Of a DNA stretch of 64,000 nt, positions 27,214 through 36,253 are shown piece after piece; positions within the stretch are counted from its first letter, which is position 1; every line of letters begins with the position of its first letter. The translations under genes were made by a program, and so were the position numbers. This stretch comes from Mitsuokella multacida DSM 20544 (GTDB lineage Bacteria; Bacillota; Negativicutes; Selenomonadales; Selenomonadaceae), in assembly GCF_000155955.1 (NCBI RefSeq), contig NZ_GG697141.2, positions 506,855 through 570,854 of the forward strand, read 5' to 3'. Below the pieces are notes generated by a model. It was not told the DNA's origin, searched no databases, and was given only the letters and a program-made list of their open reading frames with translations.

Positions 27214-28422
27214 GTGGCAAATGTATTTGACACCCTGAAAGAGAGAGGCTTCATCGCCCAGTGCACGAACGAGAAGGAACTGCGCGAGCTCTTCGACAAG
27301 GAGCGCGTGACCTTCTACATCGGCTTCGACCCGACGGCAGACAGCCTCCACGCCGGCCACTTCATCGCCCTGATGGCGATGGCGCACATGCAGCGCGCCG
27401 GCCATCGCCCCATCTGCCTCGTCGGCGGCGGCACGGGCACGGTCGGCGACCCGACGGGCCGCACCGACATGCGCAAGATGCTGACAGACGAGGACATCGA
27501 GCACAACTGCGAGTGCTTCAAGAAGCAGATCGCCCGCTTCATTGATTTCTCCGATGGCAAGGCCATCATGGTCAACAACGGCGACTGGCTTCGGAAGCTC
27601 AACTACATCGACCTCCTGCGCGACGTCGGCGCCTGCTTCACCGTCAACCGCATGCTCGCCGCCGAGTGCTACAAGCAGCGCTGGGAGAAGGGCCTGACCT
27701 TCCTCGAGTTCAACTACATGGTCATGCAGGCCTACGACTTCCTCGAGCTCAACCGCCGCTACGGCTGCAAGCTCGAGATGGGCGGCGACGACCAGTGGTC
27801 GAACATCATCGCCGGCGTCGAGCTCAACCGCCGCAAGAACAACGTGGCGGTCTACGGCCTGACGAACAAGCTCCTGACGAAGAGCGACGGCAAGAAGATG
27901 GGCAAGACGGCCGGCGGCGCGCTCTGGCTCGACGCCGAGAAGACCTCGCCGTACGAGTTCTACCAGTATTGGCGCAACGTCGACGACGCCGACGTCGAGA
28001 AGTGCCTCTCGCTCTTGACGTTCCTGCCGATGGAGGAGGTACACCGCCTCAGCAGCCTCGAGGGCTCCGCCATCAACGAGGCCAAGACGGTGCTCGCCTA
28101 CGAGGTCACGAAGATCGTCCACGGCGAGGAAGAGGCAAACAAGGCCAAGAAGGCCGCCGAGGCACTCTTTGGCGGCGCGGGCAGCACGCAGGACATGCCG
28201 ACCGTCGCAGCTGAGACGGGCAAGAAACTCCTCGACGTGCTGACGGCCGGCAAGGTCTTCGCCTCCAAGAGCGAGGGCCGCCGCCTGATCCAGCAGAACG
28301 GCCTCTCGCTGAACGACGCGAAGGTCACGGACGTCGACTACATCCTGCAGGCGAGCGACTTCACGGACGGCGAGGCCATCGTCAAGAAGGGCAAGAAGAA
28401 GTACTTCAAGCTCGTCAAATAA
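27214..28422 (+). CDS. tyrS: Tyrosyl-tRNA synthetase
   Basis: 402 residues from a GTG with AAGGAGAG upstream. It is a class I synthetase. The HIGH-type motif is HAGH in [11 protein letters not shown] (about residue 45). The tyrosine-binding [11 protein letters not shown] and GGDDQWSNI are present. The KMSKS-type loop reads KKMGKT, a normal variant in TyrRS. The C-terminal ~65 residues are an S4 domain ([15 protein letters not shown]). The 74-nt upstream gap is too short for a T-box, so no tRNA-sensing leader is visible. Confidence 0.96.
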   Translation: MANVFDTLKERGFIAQCTNEKELRELFDKERVTFYIGFDPTADSLHAGHFIALMAMAHMQRAGHRPICLVGGGTGTVGDPTGRTDMRKMLTDEDIEHNCECFKKQIARFIDFSDGKAIMVNNGDWLRKLNYIDLLRDVGACFTVNRMLAAECYKQRWEKGLTFLEFNYMVMQAYDFLELNRRYGCKLEMGGDDQWSNIIAGVELNRRKNNVAVYGLTNKLLTKSDGKKMGKTAGGALWLDAEKTSPYEFYQYWRNVDDADVEKCLSLLTFLPMEEVHRLSSLEGSAINEAKTVLAYEVTKIVHGEEEANKAKKAAEALFGGAGSTQDMPTVAAETGKKLLDVLTAGKVFASKSEGRRLIQQNGLSLNDAKVTDVDYILQASDFTDGEAIVKKGKKKYFKLVK

Positions 28423-28444
28423 GAAAGAAGCATTACGAGTGAGA

Positions 28445-28479
28445 AAAACGCGCCATGCTGTTGTGGGATGGCGCGTTTT
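28445..28479. terminator. Rho-independent terminator after tyrS
   Basis: Perfect 12-bp stem AAAACGCGCCAT (28445-28456) and ATGGCGCGTTTT (28468-28479). The symmetrical A/T ends allow function on either strand. Confidence 0.85.
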
Positions 28480-28527
28480 ATGATAAGATAAGTAAGTTAA
28501 TAATCTAGATTGAAGGAGCGTTCTTTT

Positions 28528-29262
28528 ATGTCAGGACATTCTAAATGGGCCAATATCAAGCGCAAGAAAGGTGCCAACGATGCCATCCGCGGCAAGATCA
28601 CGACGAAGATCGGCCGTGAGATCACGATCGCTGTCCGCATGGGCGGCGCAGATCCGACGGGCAACATGCGCCTGAAGCTGGCTCTTTCGAAGGCGAAATC
28701 CAACAACATCCCGAAAGACAACATCAAGCGTGCCATCGAGAAAGGCCTCGGCAACTCGGAGAGCGGCACGTACGAAGAGCTCATGTACGAGGGCTACGGC
28801 CCGGGCGGCACGGCCGTCATGCTCGACATCCTGACGGACAACCGCAACCGCACGGCTGCTGATGTGCGCCACCTCTTCTCGAAGTTCGGCGGCAACCTCG
28901 GCCAGGACGGCTGCGTTGCCTGGATGTTCAAGAAGAAGGCCGTCTTCATCGTCGAGAAAGAGACGTTCGACGACGAGGATGCGCTGATGGAGATCGTGCT
29001 CGACGCCGGTGCCGAGGACATGAAGGCAGAGGACGAGGTCTTCGAGATCACGGCTGAGCCGGATGCCTTCGACGATATCGAGAAGGCACTGGGCGAGAAG
29101 GGCATCGAGACGGCTTCGGCCGAGGTCACGATGGTCCCGGACACGACGGTCCACCTCGCCGGCAAGGATGCTGAGAAGATGCAGAACCTCATCGACGCAC
29201 TCGAAGAGAACGACGATGTCCAGAACGTTTACAGCAACTATGAGTCGGACGACGAAGAGTAA
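28528..29262 (+). CDS. yebC: YebC/PmpR family protein
   Basis: 244 residues from the ATG at 28528 with AAGGAG nine bases before. The family signature SGHSKWANIKRKKGANDA opens the protein, followed by GRGPGG-type motif YEGYGPGGTAVMLDILTDN and the C-terminal acidic domain. YebC proteins were described as DNA-binding regulators; recent work links them to relief of ribosome stalling at proline-rich stretches. It precedes ruvCAB, a widespread arrangement. Confidence 0.95.
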   Translation: MSGHSKWANIKRKKGANDAIRGKITTKIGREITIAVRMGGADPTGNMRLKLALSKAKSNNIPKDNIKRAIEKGLGNSESGTYEELMYEGYGPGGTAVMLDILTDNRNRTAADVRHLFSKFGGNLGQDGCVAWMFKKKAVFIVEKETFDDEDALMEIVLDAGAEDMKAEDEVFEITAEPDAFDDIEKALGEKGIETASAEVTMVPDTTVHLAGKDAEKMQNLIDALEENDDVQNVYSNYESDDEE

Positions 29263-29304
29263 TCGTCATCCTCGGCGCGCCATGCTGCAAGCAGGCTTTT
29301 GAGG

Positions 29305-29357
29305 CAAGCCTCTACATTCGAACGATCCGAACGTTTCGATCTGTAGAGGCTTGTTTT
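29305..29357 (+). terminator. Rho-independent terminator after yebC
   Basis: Perfect 12-bp stem CAAGCCTCTACA (29305-29316) and TGTAGAGGCTTG (29342-29353), then TTTT. Confidence 0.75.
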
Positions 29358-29388
29358 GGTTATATCTATCAGGTATTTAGGGAGACAT

Positions 29389-29883
29389 ATGTTAGCATTA
29401 GGAATTGACCCGGGCACAGCCATCTGCGGCTTCGGCTTCGTCGAGTCGCGCGGCAGCCGGCTGATCCCGCGCGCGTACGGCTCCATCTTCACCTCGCCGA
29501 AGATGAAGATGGAGGACCGCCTCATGAAGATCTACGACGAGCTCGATGCGCTGATCAAGAAGTACAAGCCCGACGTCATGGGCGTCGAGAAGCTCTTCTT
29601 CAACCGCAACGTCACGACGGCCATCCCCGTCGGCCAGGCGCGCGGCATCGTGCTCCTGACGGCGGCCAAGAATGGCCTCAGGCTCGTCGAGCGCACGCCG
29701 ATGCAGATCAAGCAGGACGTCACGGGCTATGGCAAGGCCGACAAGAAGCAGGTCATCTACATGGTCACGAAGATACTCAATCTGCCCGAGCCGCCGAAGC
29801 CCGACGACACGGCCGATGCCCTGGCCATCGCCATCTGCACGACGCATTGCCTCAACAGCATCTCTTGGAGGAACGAACTATGA
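29389..29883 (+). CDS. ruvC: Holliday junction resolvase RuvC
   Basis: 164 residues from the ATG at 29389 with AGGGAGA upstream; further upstream in-frame codons overlap the terminator. RNase H-like resolvase. The N-terminal MLALGIDPGTAICGFG holds the first catalytic Asp, GVEKLFF holds the Glu, and KPDDTADALAIAIC the C-terminal Asp pair. It cuts four-way junctions bound by RuvAB. Its stop overlaps the ruvA start by 4 nt. Confidence 0.96.
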   Translation: MLALGIDPGTAICGFGFVESRGSRLIPRAYGSIFTSPKMKMEDRLMKIYDELDALIKKYKPDVMGVEKLFFNRNVTTAIPVGQARGIVLLTAAKNGLRLVERTPMQIKQDVTGYGKADKKQVIYMVTKILNLPEPPKPDDTADALAIAICTTHCLNSISWRNEL

Positions 29884-30479
29884 TCGGTTATCTGCACGGC
29901 AGGGTCATCGCGCTCTACACGGACTACTGCCTGCTCGACGTCCACGGCGTCGGCTACCGCGTCTTCCTCGCGAACTCGACGCGGGCGAAACTGCGCCTCA
30001 AGGAAGAGGCGAGCCTCTTCACCTACACGAGCGTGCGCGAGGACGCCATCGTGCTCTACGGCTTCGCCACCGAGGAGGAGTACGAGCTCTTCCTGCAGCT
30101 TATCGGCGTCTCGGGCATCGGCCCGAAAGTCGCGCTCGGCATCCTCTCCGCCATCACGGTCGAGAGCCTCTGCCGCGCCATCCAGAACAAGCAGGCGAGC
30201 GTCCTGACGAAGCTGCCGGGCATCGGCAAGAAGTCGGCCGAGCGCCTGATCCTCGAGCTCAAGGATAAAGTCGCCTTCGCAGATAGCGGGGAAGAGGAGC
30301 TCCTGACCATCGAGAACGAGGCAGAGGTTGGCGACGATGCCGTCGCCGAGGCCATGGCCGCACTGCAGTCGCTCGGCTACACGCAAGCTGAGATTGCGCC
30401 CGTCATCCGCAAGACGGCCAAATACAAGACGACCGAGGCCATTATCAAGGAATCCTTGAAAGCACTCAGTCACATGTAA
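29880..30479 (+). CDS. ruvA: Holliday junction helicase subunit RuvA
   Basis: 199 residues from the ATG at 29880, which overlaps the ruvC stop (ATGA). OB-fold domain MIGYLHGRVIALYTDYCLLD, then the helix-hairpin-helix pair with GVSGIGPKVALGIL and LPGIGKKSAERLILELKDK. The C-terminal domain III (EAMAALQSLGYTQAEIAPVI) contacts RuvB. A flexible acidic linker separates domains II and III. Confidence 0.96.
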   Translation: MIGYLHGRVIALYTDYCLLDVHGVGYRVFLANSTRAKLRLKEEASLFTYTSVREDAIVLYGFATEEEYELFLQLIGVSGIGPKVALGILSAITVESLCRAIQNKQASVLTKLPGIGKKSAERLILELKDKVAFADSGEEELLTIENEAEVGDDAVAEAMAALQSLGYTQAEIAPVIRKTAKYKTTEAIIKESLKALSHM

Positions 30480-30496
30480 GATAGGGAGGTGTCATA

Positions 30497-31516
30497 TTGG
30501 ACGGATTCGATTCCTACGACGAGGACCGCATCGTCGCGATGGACGAGCAGCGCGCCGACGACTGGCAGTACAGCCTGCGCCCGCGCAAGCTGAATGAATA
30601 CATCGGCCAGGAGAAGGTCAAGGCGAACCTCTCCATCTTCATCCAGGCGGCGCTCTCGCGCGGCGAGGCGCTCGACCACGTGCTGCTCTACGGCCCGCCG
30701 GGCCTCGGCAAGACGACGCTGGCCGGCATCATCGCCAACGAGCTCGGCGTCAACTTCCGCCAGACGTCCGGCCCCGCCATCGAGCGGAGCGGCGACCTCG
30801 CAGCTCTGCTGACGAACCTGCAGGAGCACGACGTGCTCTTCATCGACGAGATCCACCGCCTCTCGCACAGCGTCGAAGAAGTGCTCTACTCTGCGATGGA
30901 GGACTTCGCGCTCGACATCATCATCGGCAAGGGACCGAGCGCGCGTTCCATCCGGCTCGACATCGCGCCGTTTACGCTGATCGGCGCGACGACGAAGGCC
31001 GGCGCGCTCGCCGCCCCCTTGCGCGACCGCTTCGGCGTCATCTCGCGGCTCGAGTACTACACGCCCGACGCGCTCGTGCACATCATCAAGCGCGCCGCCG
31101 AGATCCTCGACATCGCCATCGAGGACGAGGGCGCGCTCGAGATCGCGCGCCGTAGCCGCGGTACCCCGCGCGTCGCGAACAGGCTCTTGAAGCGCGTGCG
31201 CGACGTCGCCCAGATCGAGGGCTCCGGCACCATCACGAACGAGATTGCCGACAAGGCCCTGCGCATGCTCGAGGTCGACAAGGCCGGCCTCGACCACACC
31301 GACCGCCGCATGCTGCGCACGATGATCGAGAAGTTCGCGGGCGGCCCCGTCGGGCTCGACACGCTCGCCGCCGCCATCAGCGAGGCGCGCGACACCATCG
31401 AGGACGTCTACGAGCCCTACCTCATCCAGCTCGGCTTCATCAACCGCACGCCGCGCGGCCGTATCGTCACCGAGGCCGGCTACCGCCACCTCGGCATCCC
31501 GTATCCCGAAAAATAA
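30497..31516 (+). CDS. ruvB: Holliday junction helicase ATPase RuvB
   Basis: 339 residues from a TTG with GGAGGTG upstream. AAA+ motor that drives branch migration. Walker [17 protein letters not shown], Walker [11 protein letters not shown], sensor 1 LIGATTKAG and the arginine finger region APLRDRFGV are all present. A C-terminal winged helix ([20 protein letters not shown]) binds DNA. It is the third gene of ruvCAB. Confidence 0.97.
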   Translation: MDGFDSYDEDRIVAMDEQRADDWQYSLRPRKLNEYIGQEKVKANLSIFIQAALSRGEALDHVLLYGPPGLGKTTLAGIIANELGVNFRQTSGPAIERSGDLAALLTNLQEHDVLFIDEIHRLSHSVEEVLYSAMEDFALDIIIGKGPSARSIRLDIAPFTLIGATTKAGALAAPLRDRFGVISRLEYYTPDALVHIIKRAAEILDIAIEDEGALEIARRSRGTPRVANRLLKRVRDVAQIEGSGTITNEIADKALRMLEVDKAGLDHTDRRMLRTMIEKFAGGPVGLDTLAAAISEARDTIEDVYEPYLIQLGFINRTPRGRIVTEAGYRHLGIPYPEK

Positions 31517-31545
31517 GCAAGCAATCCATAAGAGAGGTGAGCCAT

Positions 31546-32178
31546 TTGCGCCTGTTACTCCATATGTGCTGCGGCCCGTGCTCCTGCTATCCCGTCAAGA
31601 AACTGCGGGAAGAGGGCATCGAGCCCGTCGGCTATTTCTTCAACCCGAACATCCATCCCTATAAAGAGTGGGACATGCGCCTAAAGACCGCGAAGGAATT
31701 CTCCGAGAAAGTCGGCATGGAATTCCACGCCGACGAACACTACCGCCTGCGCGACTTCCTCAAGAAGGCCCTGCCCGCCGAAGCCCTGCCGAACGGCCGC
31801 TGCCAGATGTGCTACACCTGGCGCCTCGAAGAGACCGCGCGCTTTGCCGCCGAACACGGCTTCGACGCCTTCACCTCGACGCTCTTTTACAGCATCTACC
31901 AGCAGCACGATTTGATGCGCCGCACGGCCGAGCATTTCGCCGAGCAGTACGGCGTCGCCTTCCACTACGAAGACTTCCGCCCCGGCTGGCAGGAGGGCAT
32001 CGACATCAGCCACGAGCTTGACCTCTACCGCCAGCCCTACTGCGGCTGCATCTTCAGTGAAGAAGAGCGCTACTCCCGCGAGATCCGCAAGCAGCGCAAG
32101 AAAGAGAACAAAGCCAAGAAGCGCGCCCGCCTAGAGCGCGAGGCCCGCGAGGCAAAAGCCGCCGCTGCCAATTCCTAA
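31546..32178 (+). CDS. queH: Epoxyqueuosine reductase QueH
   Basis: 210 residues from TTG at 31546, preferred because AGAGAGG ends 8 nt before it; an in-frame GTG at 31537 overlaps that site. QueH is the cobalamin-independent enzyme that reduces epoxyqueuosine to queuosine in tRNA. Its cysteine pattern is visible: CCGPCSCYPV (residues 8-17), NGRCQMCYTWRLEETA and QPYCGCIFSEEERY, which bind an iron-sulfur cluster and a second iron. The C-terminus is a Lys/Arg/Ala-rich tail. queA lies two genes downstream, so the two last enzymatic steps of queuosine formation on tRNA are encoded close together. Confidence 0.92.
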   Translation: MRLLLHMCCGPCSCYPVKKLREEGIEPVGYFFNPNIHPYKEWDMRLKTAKEFSEKVGMEFHADEHYRLRDFLKKALPAEALPNGRCQMCYTWRLEETARFAAEHGFDAFTSTLFYSIYQQHDLMRRTAEHFAEQYGVAFHYEDFRPGWQEGIDISHELDLYRQPYCGCIFSEEERYSREIRKQRKKENKAKKRARLEREAREAKAAAANS

Positions 32179-32189
32179 AAGCCTAAAAG

Positions 32190-32211
32190 CCTTCCCCGTG
32201 CACGGGGAAGG
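32190..32211. repeat. Perfect 22-bp palindrome, REP-like element
   Basis: CCTTCCCCGTG (32190-32200) followed directly by its complement CACGGGGAAGG. It has no T-run, and the sequence continues GTGCCGAGCTTGTGAGGCGG. It resembles a dispersed extragenic palindrome, but only one copy is in the window. Confidence 0.5.
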
Positions 32212-32286
32212 TGCCGAGCTTGTGAGGCGGAAGGGGCTCATGGACTCGTCAGGAACTCGTTGCAATCGTGAAGGGGAGTGTACGGA

Positions 32287-33486
32287 ATGCGAAGATTTTT
32301 GTTAGCCGCGCTAGTTGGCACATTGGTACTGTCAGCCACGGCCCCGGCCATGGCGCGCCATGCGCCAGCCTCGGCCAAATCCGCCAAGGCATCTGTAACA
32401 GCGGCCCAGCCCGCCAAGCAGGCACCCGACCTGCGCGTCGGCCTCGCGAGCGGCAGGGCGAGCGTCACCATCACGCCGGCGGGAGGCAAGGCCACCGCGC
32501 AGACCGAGTCATCGAAGACGATCACGCTGGCCGCTAATGACGCCGCCGCCATCCGCTGGCAGGCGGGCGCCTTCCTCGTCGGCCGCGAGAAGCTGCGCGG
32601 CGAGGTCCTGACCATCCGCCCGAGCGGGGCAGGGGAGCTCGCATTGGACGGCCGCCGCTATCGCGGTGCACTCGAGCTGCGCCACAAGGGCGGGGGACTG
32701 ACCGCCGTCAACATCGTGCCGGTCGACGATTACCTATTGAGTGTTGTGCCGGAGGAGATGCCGGTCGACTGGCCGGCGGAGGCCATCAAGGCGCAGAGTG
32801 TCGCGGCGCGCAGCTTTGCGCTCGCGAGCCGCGGCCGCCATGCCAGCGAGGGCTACGACCTCTGCACGACGACGCACTGCCAGCTCTACACCGGCACTGC
32901 CGCCGAGAAGTCTGCCTCGAACGCCGCCATCAAGGCGACGCGCGGCGAGGTGCTGATGTACGGCGGCAAGCCAATCGAGGCGCTGTTCCACACGGACAGC
33001 GGCGGCATGACGGAAAACAGCGAGGATGTCTGGGGCAGCCATGTGCCATATCTGCGCGCTGCCAAGGACACGCCGGCAAAGACGATGCCGTGGACAAAGA
33101 CGATCAGCAGGGCCGACCTCGAGCGCAAGCTCGCGGCCAAGGGCCATGATATCGGCAAAATCCGCTCCATCGCGCTCTCGCCGCTCGCCATTGGCCGCTC
33201 TGCCAAGGATCGCACGGCGTCGGGCCGCGTCAAGACGATGACGGTGAAGGGCACGAAGGGCACGGTGACTTTGAGCGGCACCACCTGGCGCAGCCTGCTC
33301 GGCCTCAAGAGCACGCTCTTTGATGCGAAGCTCGCCAAGGACATGGTCACTTTCACGGGCTATGGCTCCGGCCACGGCCTCGGCATCTCGCAGTGGGGAG
33401 CCGAGCGCATGGCCGCGAAGGGCAAGTCCTACGCAGACATCCTGCACCACTATTACACCGGCACTACATTGCAGCAACTGTACTGA
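32287..33486 (+). CDS. SpoIID/LytB domain secreted protein
   Basis: 399 residues from the ATG at 32287 (AAGGGGA nine bases upstream; an in-frame GTG at 32278 lies inside that site). A signal peptide is clear (MRRFLLAALVGTLVLSATAP, cleavage near AMA). The SpoIID domain follows with VDDYLLSVVPEEMPVDWPAE (catalytic Glu region), AIKAQSVAARSFALAS and a C-terminal GYGSGHGLGISQWGAERMA. SpoIID is a lytic transglycosylase acting on denuded glycan. Outside spores, relatives act in cell-wall remodelling, so this gene alone does not show sporulation. Confidence 0.9.
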   Translation: MRRFLLAALVGTLVLSATAPAMARHAPASAKSAKASVTAAQPAKQAPDLRVGLASGRASVTITPAGGKATAQTESSKTITLAANDAAAIRWQAGAFLVGREKLRGEVLTIRPSGAGELALDGRRYRGALELRHKGGGLTAVNIVPVDDYLLSVVPEEMPVDWPAEAIKAQSVAARSFALASRGRHASEGYDLCTTTHCQLYTGTAAEKSASNAAIKATRGEVLMYGGKPIEALFHTDSGGMTENSEDVWGSHVPYLRAAKDTPAKTMPWTKTISRADLERKLAAKGHDIGKIRSIALSPLAIGRSAKDRTASGRVKTMTVKGTKGTVTLSGTTWRSLLGLKSTLFDAKLAKDMVTFTGYGSGHGLGISQWGAERMAAKGKSYADILHHYYTGTTLQQLY

Positions 33487-33516
33487 AAATAGAAAATAGA
33501 TGAGAGGTTTTATTTT

Positions 33517-34623
33517 ATGTTATTATCCGATTTTGATTACGATCTGCCAGAAGAGCGCATCGCCCAGGTGCCGATTGAGCCGCGCAATGCCTCGCGCCTC
33601 ATGGTGCTCGACCCGGTGACGAAGGAGATTGAGCACCGCCACTTCTACGACCTCAAGGAATTCCTCGAGCCGGGCGACACGCTGATCTTCAACGACACGC
33701 GCGTCATGCCGGCCCGCCTGATCGGCCACCGCGACCAGACGGGCGGCAGGGTCGAGGTCTTCCTCTTGCGCCGCCTCGACGCGAACCATTGGGAGACGCT
33801 CGTCAAGCCGGGCAAGAAGGCGAAGCCGGGCAATGTCATCCGCTTCGGCGATGAGCTCTCGTGTACCGTTACCGAGCACACGGACTTCGGCGGCCGCATC
33901 GTCGAGTTCCACTACGATGGCATCTTTGAGGAGATCCTCGACCGCCTCGGCGAGACGCCACTGCCGCCGTACATCCACGAGAAGCTCGAGGACAAGGAGC
34001 GCTACCAGACGGTCTATAACCGCGAGGAGGGCTCGGCCGCCGCGCCGACGGCCGGCCTGCACTTCACGAAGGAGCAGATGCAGGAGCTGCGCGAGATGGG
34101 TGTCAACCTCGGCTTCGTCACGCTGCACGTCGGCCTCGGCACGTTCCGCCCGGTCAATGTCGAGAACATCGAGGAGCACGAGATGCACAAGGAGTACTAC
34201 TGCATCCCCGACGAGACAGCGAAGCTCATCATGGATACGAAGAAGGCCGGCCACCGCGTCATCGCCGTCGGCACGACGAGCATCCGCACGCTCGAGTCCG
34301 CTGCCACGGCCAAGAACGAGATTGCCGGCAAGAGCGGCTGGACGGGCATCTTCATCTACCCGGGCTATGACTTCAAGATTGTCGACGCCATCATCACGAA
34401 TTTCCACCTGCCCAAGTCCACGCTGATCATGCTCATCAGCGCCTTCGCCGGCCGCAACTTCGTGCTGAACGCCTACAAGACCGCCGTCGAGATGAAGTAC
34501 CGCTTTTTCTCGTTTGGCGATGCCATGTTCATTCGCCGCAAGCAGCCCGATGCGGAGCGCGCGGAAGAACTCAAGGAGCTCGAGGAACTCGACCGCCAGC
34601 GCGAGGCTGAGGGAAAAGCATAA
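33517..34623 (+). CDS. queA: S-adenosylmethionine:tRNA ribosyltransferase-isomerase QueA
   Basis: 368 residues. It transfers and isomerises the ribosyl part of SAM onto preQ1 at tRNA position 34 to give epoxyqueuosine. Family motifs are [18 protein letters not shown] at the N-terminus, [23 protein letters not shown] and [11 protein letters not shown], then [20 protein letters not shown]. Length is slightly above average owing to a charged C-terminal tail. A strong terminator follows. It works directly before QueH in the queuosine pathway. Confidence 0.96.
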   Translation: MLLSDFDYDLPEERIAQVPIEPRNASRLMVLDPVTKEIEHRHFYDLKEFLEPGDTLIFNDTRVMPARLIGHRDQTGGRVEVFLLRRLDANHWETLVKPGKKAKPGNVIRFGDELSCTVTEHTDFGGRIVEFHYDGIFEEILDRLGETPLPPYIHEKLEDKERYQTVYNREEGSAAAPTAGLHFTKEQMQELREMGVNLGFVTLHVGLGTFRPVNVENIEEHEMHKEYYCIPDETAKLIMDTKKAGHRVIAVGTTSIRTLESAATAKNEIAGKSGWTGIFIYPGYDFKIVDAIITNFHLPKSTLIMLISAFAGRNFVLNAYKTAVEMKYRFFSFGDAMFIRRKQPDAERAEELKELEELDRQREAEGKA

Positions 34624-34640
34624 TCTGCTTTATGATAGCG

Positions 34641-34679
34641 AAAGAGCCGCATGTCATCGGAACATGCGGCTCTTTTTTG
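34641..34679. terminator. Terminator between queA and the minus-strand operon
   Basis: 14-bp stem AAAGAGCCGCATGT (34641-34654) and ACATGCGGCTCTTT (34662-34675) with a 7-nt loop and a T-run on the plus strand. It lies at a convergent junction and may serve both directions, though the minus-strand T-run is short. Confidence 0.85.
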
Positions 34680-34696
34680 TATGATGTTGATTTGTC

Positions 34697-34981
34697 TTAT
34701 TTCCGCTGCAGGCGCTTCCAGCCGAGGTAGAGGTGGCTGGCGAAGAAGAAGGCCATGCCGATGAGGAACAGGGCGGCGGCCATGGGCGTGGTGACCTGCT
34801 GCCAGGCGGATTCGCCGTAGGTCATCGTGCCGGCGGCGTTCATGAGCAGCAGGAAGAAGAAGGCCTTGAGGCGGTAGAGGCGCTTGAGGCGGCCGAGACG
34901 CTGCAGGGCGAGGGTGAAGATCGAGAAGCCGAACGTCTGGATGAGCGCGTAGGCGAAGGTGTGGGCAATGGTCAATAACAT
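34697..34981 (-). CDS. Small membrane protein at the 3' end of the nif-like/hyp operon
   Basis: 94 residues, not recognised. The sequence shows three hydrophobic stretches: residues 3-25 (LTIAHTFAYALIQTFGFSIF), about 42-52 and about 65-85 (MAAALFLIGMAFFFASHLYL). Basic residues lie between and after them, so a small inner-membrane protein is likely. The ATG has AAAGGAG five bases before it. It begins 48 nt after the NifK-like gene in the same direction and is probably the last gene of that operon. No function can be given. Confidence 0.7.
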   Translation of the reverse strand: MLLTIAHTFAYALIQTFGFSIFTLALQRLGRLKRLYRLKAFFFLLLMNAAGTMTYGESAWQQVTTPMAAALFLIGMAFFFASHLYLGWKRLQRK

Positions 34982-35029
34982 GGGGACTCCTTTGCAAATG
35001 AGAAATAGTTTCGCTTGCGATATGCACTA

Positions 35030-36253
35030 TTATACATCATTCTGCTGGAGTGTGCGCAGGATTTTTTGCACGAAAGCTGCGAAGGGGGCAGCTTCGATGA
35101 GATTGGGGATGTCCTTCTCGTAGAGTCGGCCGGAGAAGGCGATGTGCGGCAGCGGGACGAAGGCGGCAGCAGGTGGGCAGATGGGCTCGTAGAGCGGGTC
35201 TGCGATGATGAGGCCGGCCTCATGCAGGCGGGGAATCAGCTCGCATTCGTCCGTCAGGCAGAGCGTGCCGGGCTGCAGGAGCTCGCTGTCGGTTTCCATC
35301 GGCACGATGGCCGTGATGGGCGAGCGGGGCAGACCGAGCGCCGCCTCGAGGGCGCGGGCCAGCGACTCAGCAAAGACCGTCTCCCCGATGATATAAGCCG
35401 GCCTGCCTGCAAGGGCATTGCTCGGTGCATTGCTCGGTGTATCGATTGGCTGCAGCTGCGGGAAGGGGAGACCGATAAGGTACGGGATGCCAGCGTGCTC
35501 GCGCAGGACGCGCGCGGCGCCGAGGCCGCCGTAGCTCACGACGAGGTCTAGGTCGGCGCGGTATGAGGCGAGGATGGTATCGAGGTCAGAATCCATGGCC
35601 CAGCAGCTCGTGACGCGGCAGCCGCGCGCCTCGAGCCAGTGCCGGATGGAGCCGATGCTGCCGTTCATGGCGAAGTCGAGCGGTGTCGCGCCGAGCACGT
35701 TGACGCAGAGCGGGGCAGGGGCCTTGGCCTGCACGAAGCGGGCGAGACTTTCCTCGCTGAGCCAGTCGGGCGCTGTTGGCGCTGGGGCGGCGTCCGACTC
35801 TGACAGGGACTGGCAGGCGAGGTCGGCTAGCTTTTGCAAGGCGAAGTAGATGCCGCGCTCGTAGTAGTGCATGCTGTTCGTCGGCAGGGTGAAGGCAGGG
35901 ATGCCGGTCTTCTTCTCGAGGATGCGGCAGATGGCGCGGCAGTCGGTGGCGATCATATGGGCGATCTGCGAGGGGATCAGGCAGATAAAGCGCGGCTGGA
36001 GCTCTTTGGCAGCTGCTTCGATATCTGCGATGAGTTTGGCGTCGTTGCCGAGGATGGCGTCCTGCTCGGTCAGGGCGGAGACGAAGATTTGGCTCGGCTC
36101 CTTGAACCAGCGCGGCTCGTCGTGCGTCGTGTATGTCGAGTTGCAGCCCGAGGGGTCGTGGATGACGACCATGCCGCCGAGCTCGTAGAGTGCAGAGCAG
36201 ACGCCGAAGGTATCGGCTGAGTAGGTAGAGAGGATGCGGGCAGTCTGTTTCAT
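35030..36253 (-). CDS. Nitrogenase component 1-like protein, NifK type (separate copy)
   Basis: 407 residues of the nitrogenase/oxidoreductase component 1 superfamily. The N-terminal YELGGMVVIHDPSGCNSTYT with Cys37, followed by HDEPRW, matches the equivalent segment of the fused protein encoded upstream (YPLGGMTVIVDAGGCAGN... DEPRW). Other candidate metal ligands are Cys91 and Cys105. The region LIPSQIAHMIATDCRAICR parallels the NifK core. It overlaps the NifD-like gene by 4 nt (ATGA), so a NifD/NifK-like pair is expected. It is not a true NifK: shorter, with few cysteines, and no NifB, NifE or NifN genes are in the window. The substrate is unknown. Confidence 0.8.
   Translation of the reverse strand: MKQTARILSTYSADTFGVCSALYELGGMVVIHDPSGCNSTYTTHDEPRWFKEPSQIFVSALTEQDAILGNDAKLIADIEAAAKELQPRFICLIPSQIAHMIATDCRAICRILEKKTGIPAFTLPTNSMHYYERGIYFALQKLADLACQSLSESDAAPAPTAPDWLSEESLARFVQAKAPAPLCVNVLGATPLDFAMNGSIGSIRHWLEARGCRVTSCWAMDSDLDTILASYRADLDLVVSYGGLGAARVLREHAGIPYLIGLPFPQLQPIDTPSNAPSNALAGRPAYIIGETVFAESLARALEAALGLPRSPITAIVPMETDSELLQPGTLCLTDECELIPRLHEAGLIIADPLYEPICPPAAAFVPLPHIAFSGRLYEKDIPNLIEAAPFAAFVQKILRTLQQNDV

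Noticed and set aside
25535-27220. 561-codon minus-strand frame opposite the PBP1A gene
   Set aside because: Shadow of the PBP1A gene; no ribosome site or recognisable domain.
32287-33486. Evidence for sporulation from the SpoIID-like gene
   Set aside because: SpoIID/LytB domains are common in non-spore-formers and no other sporulation gene is present.
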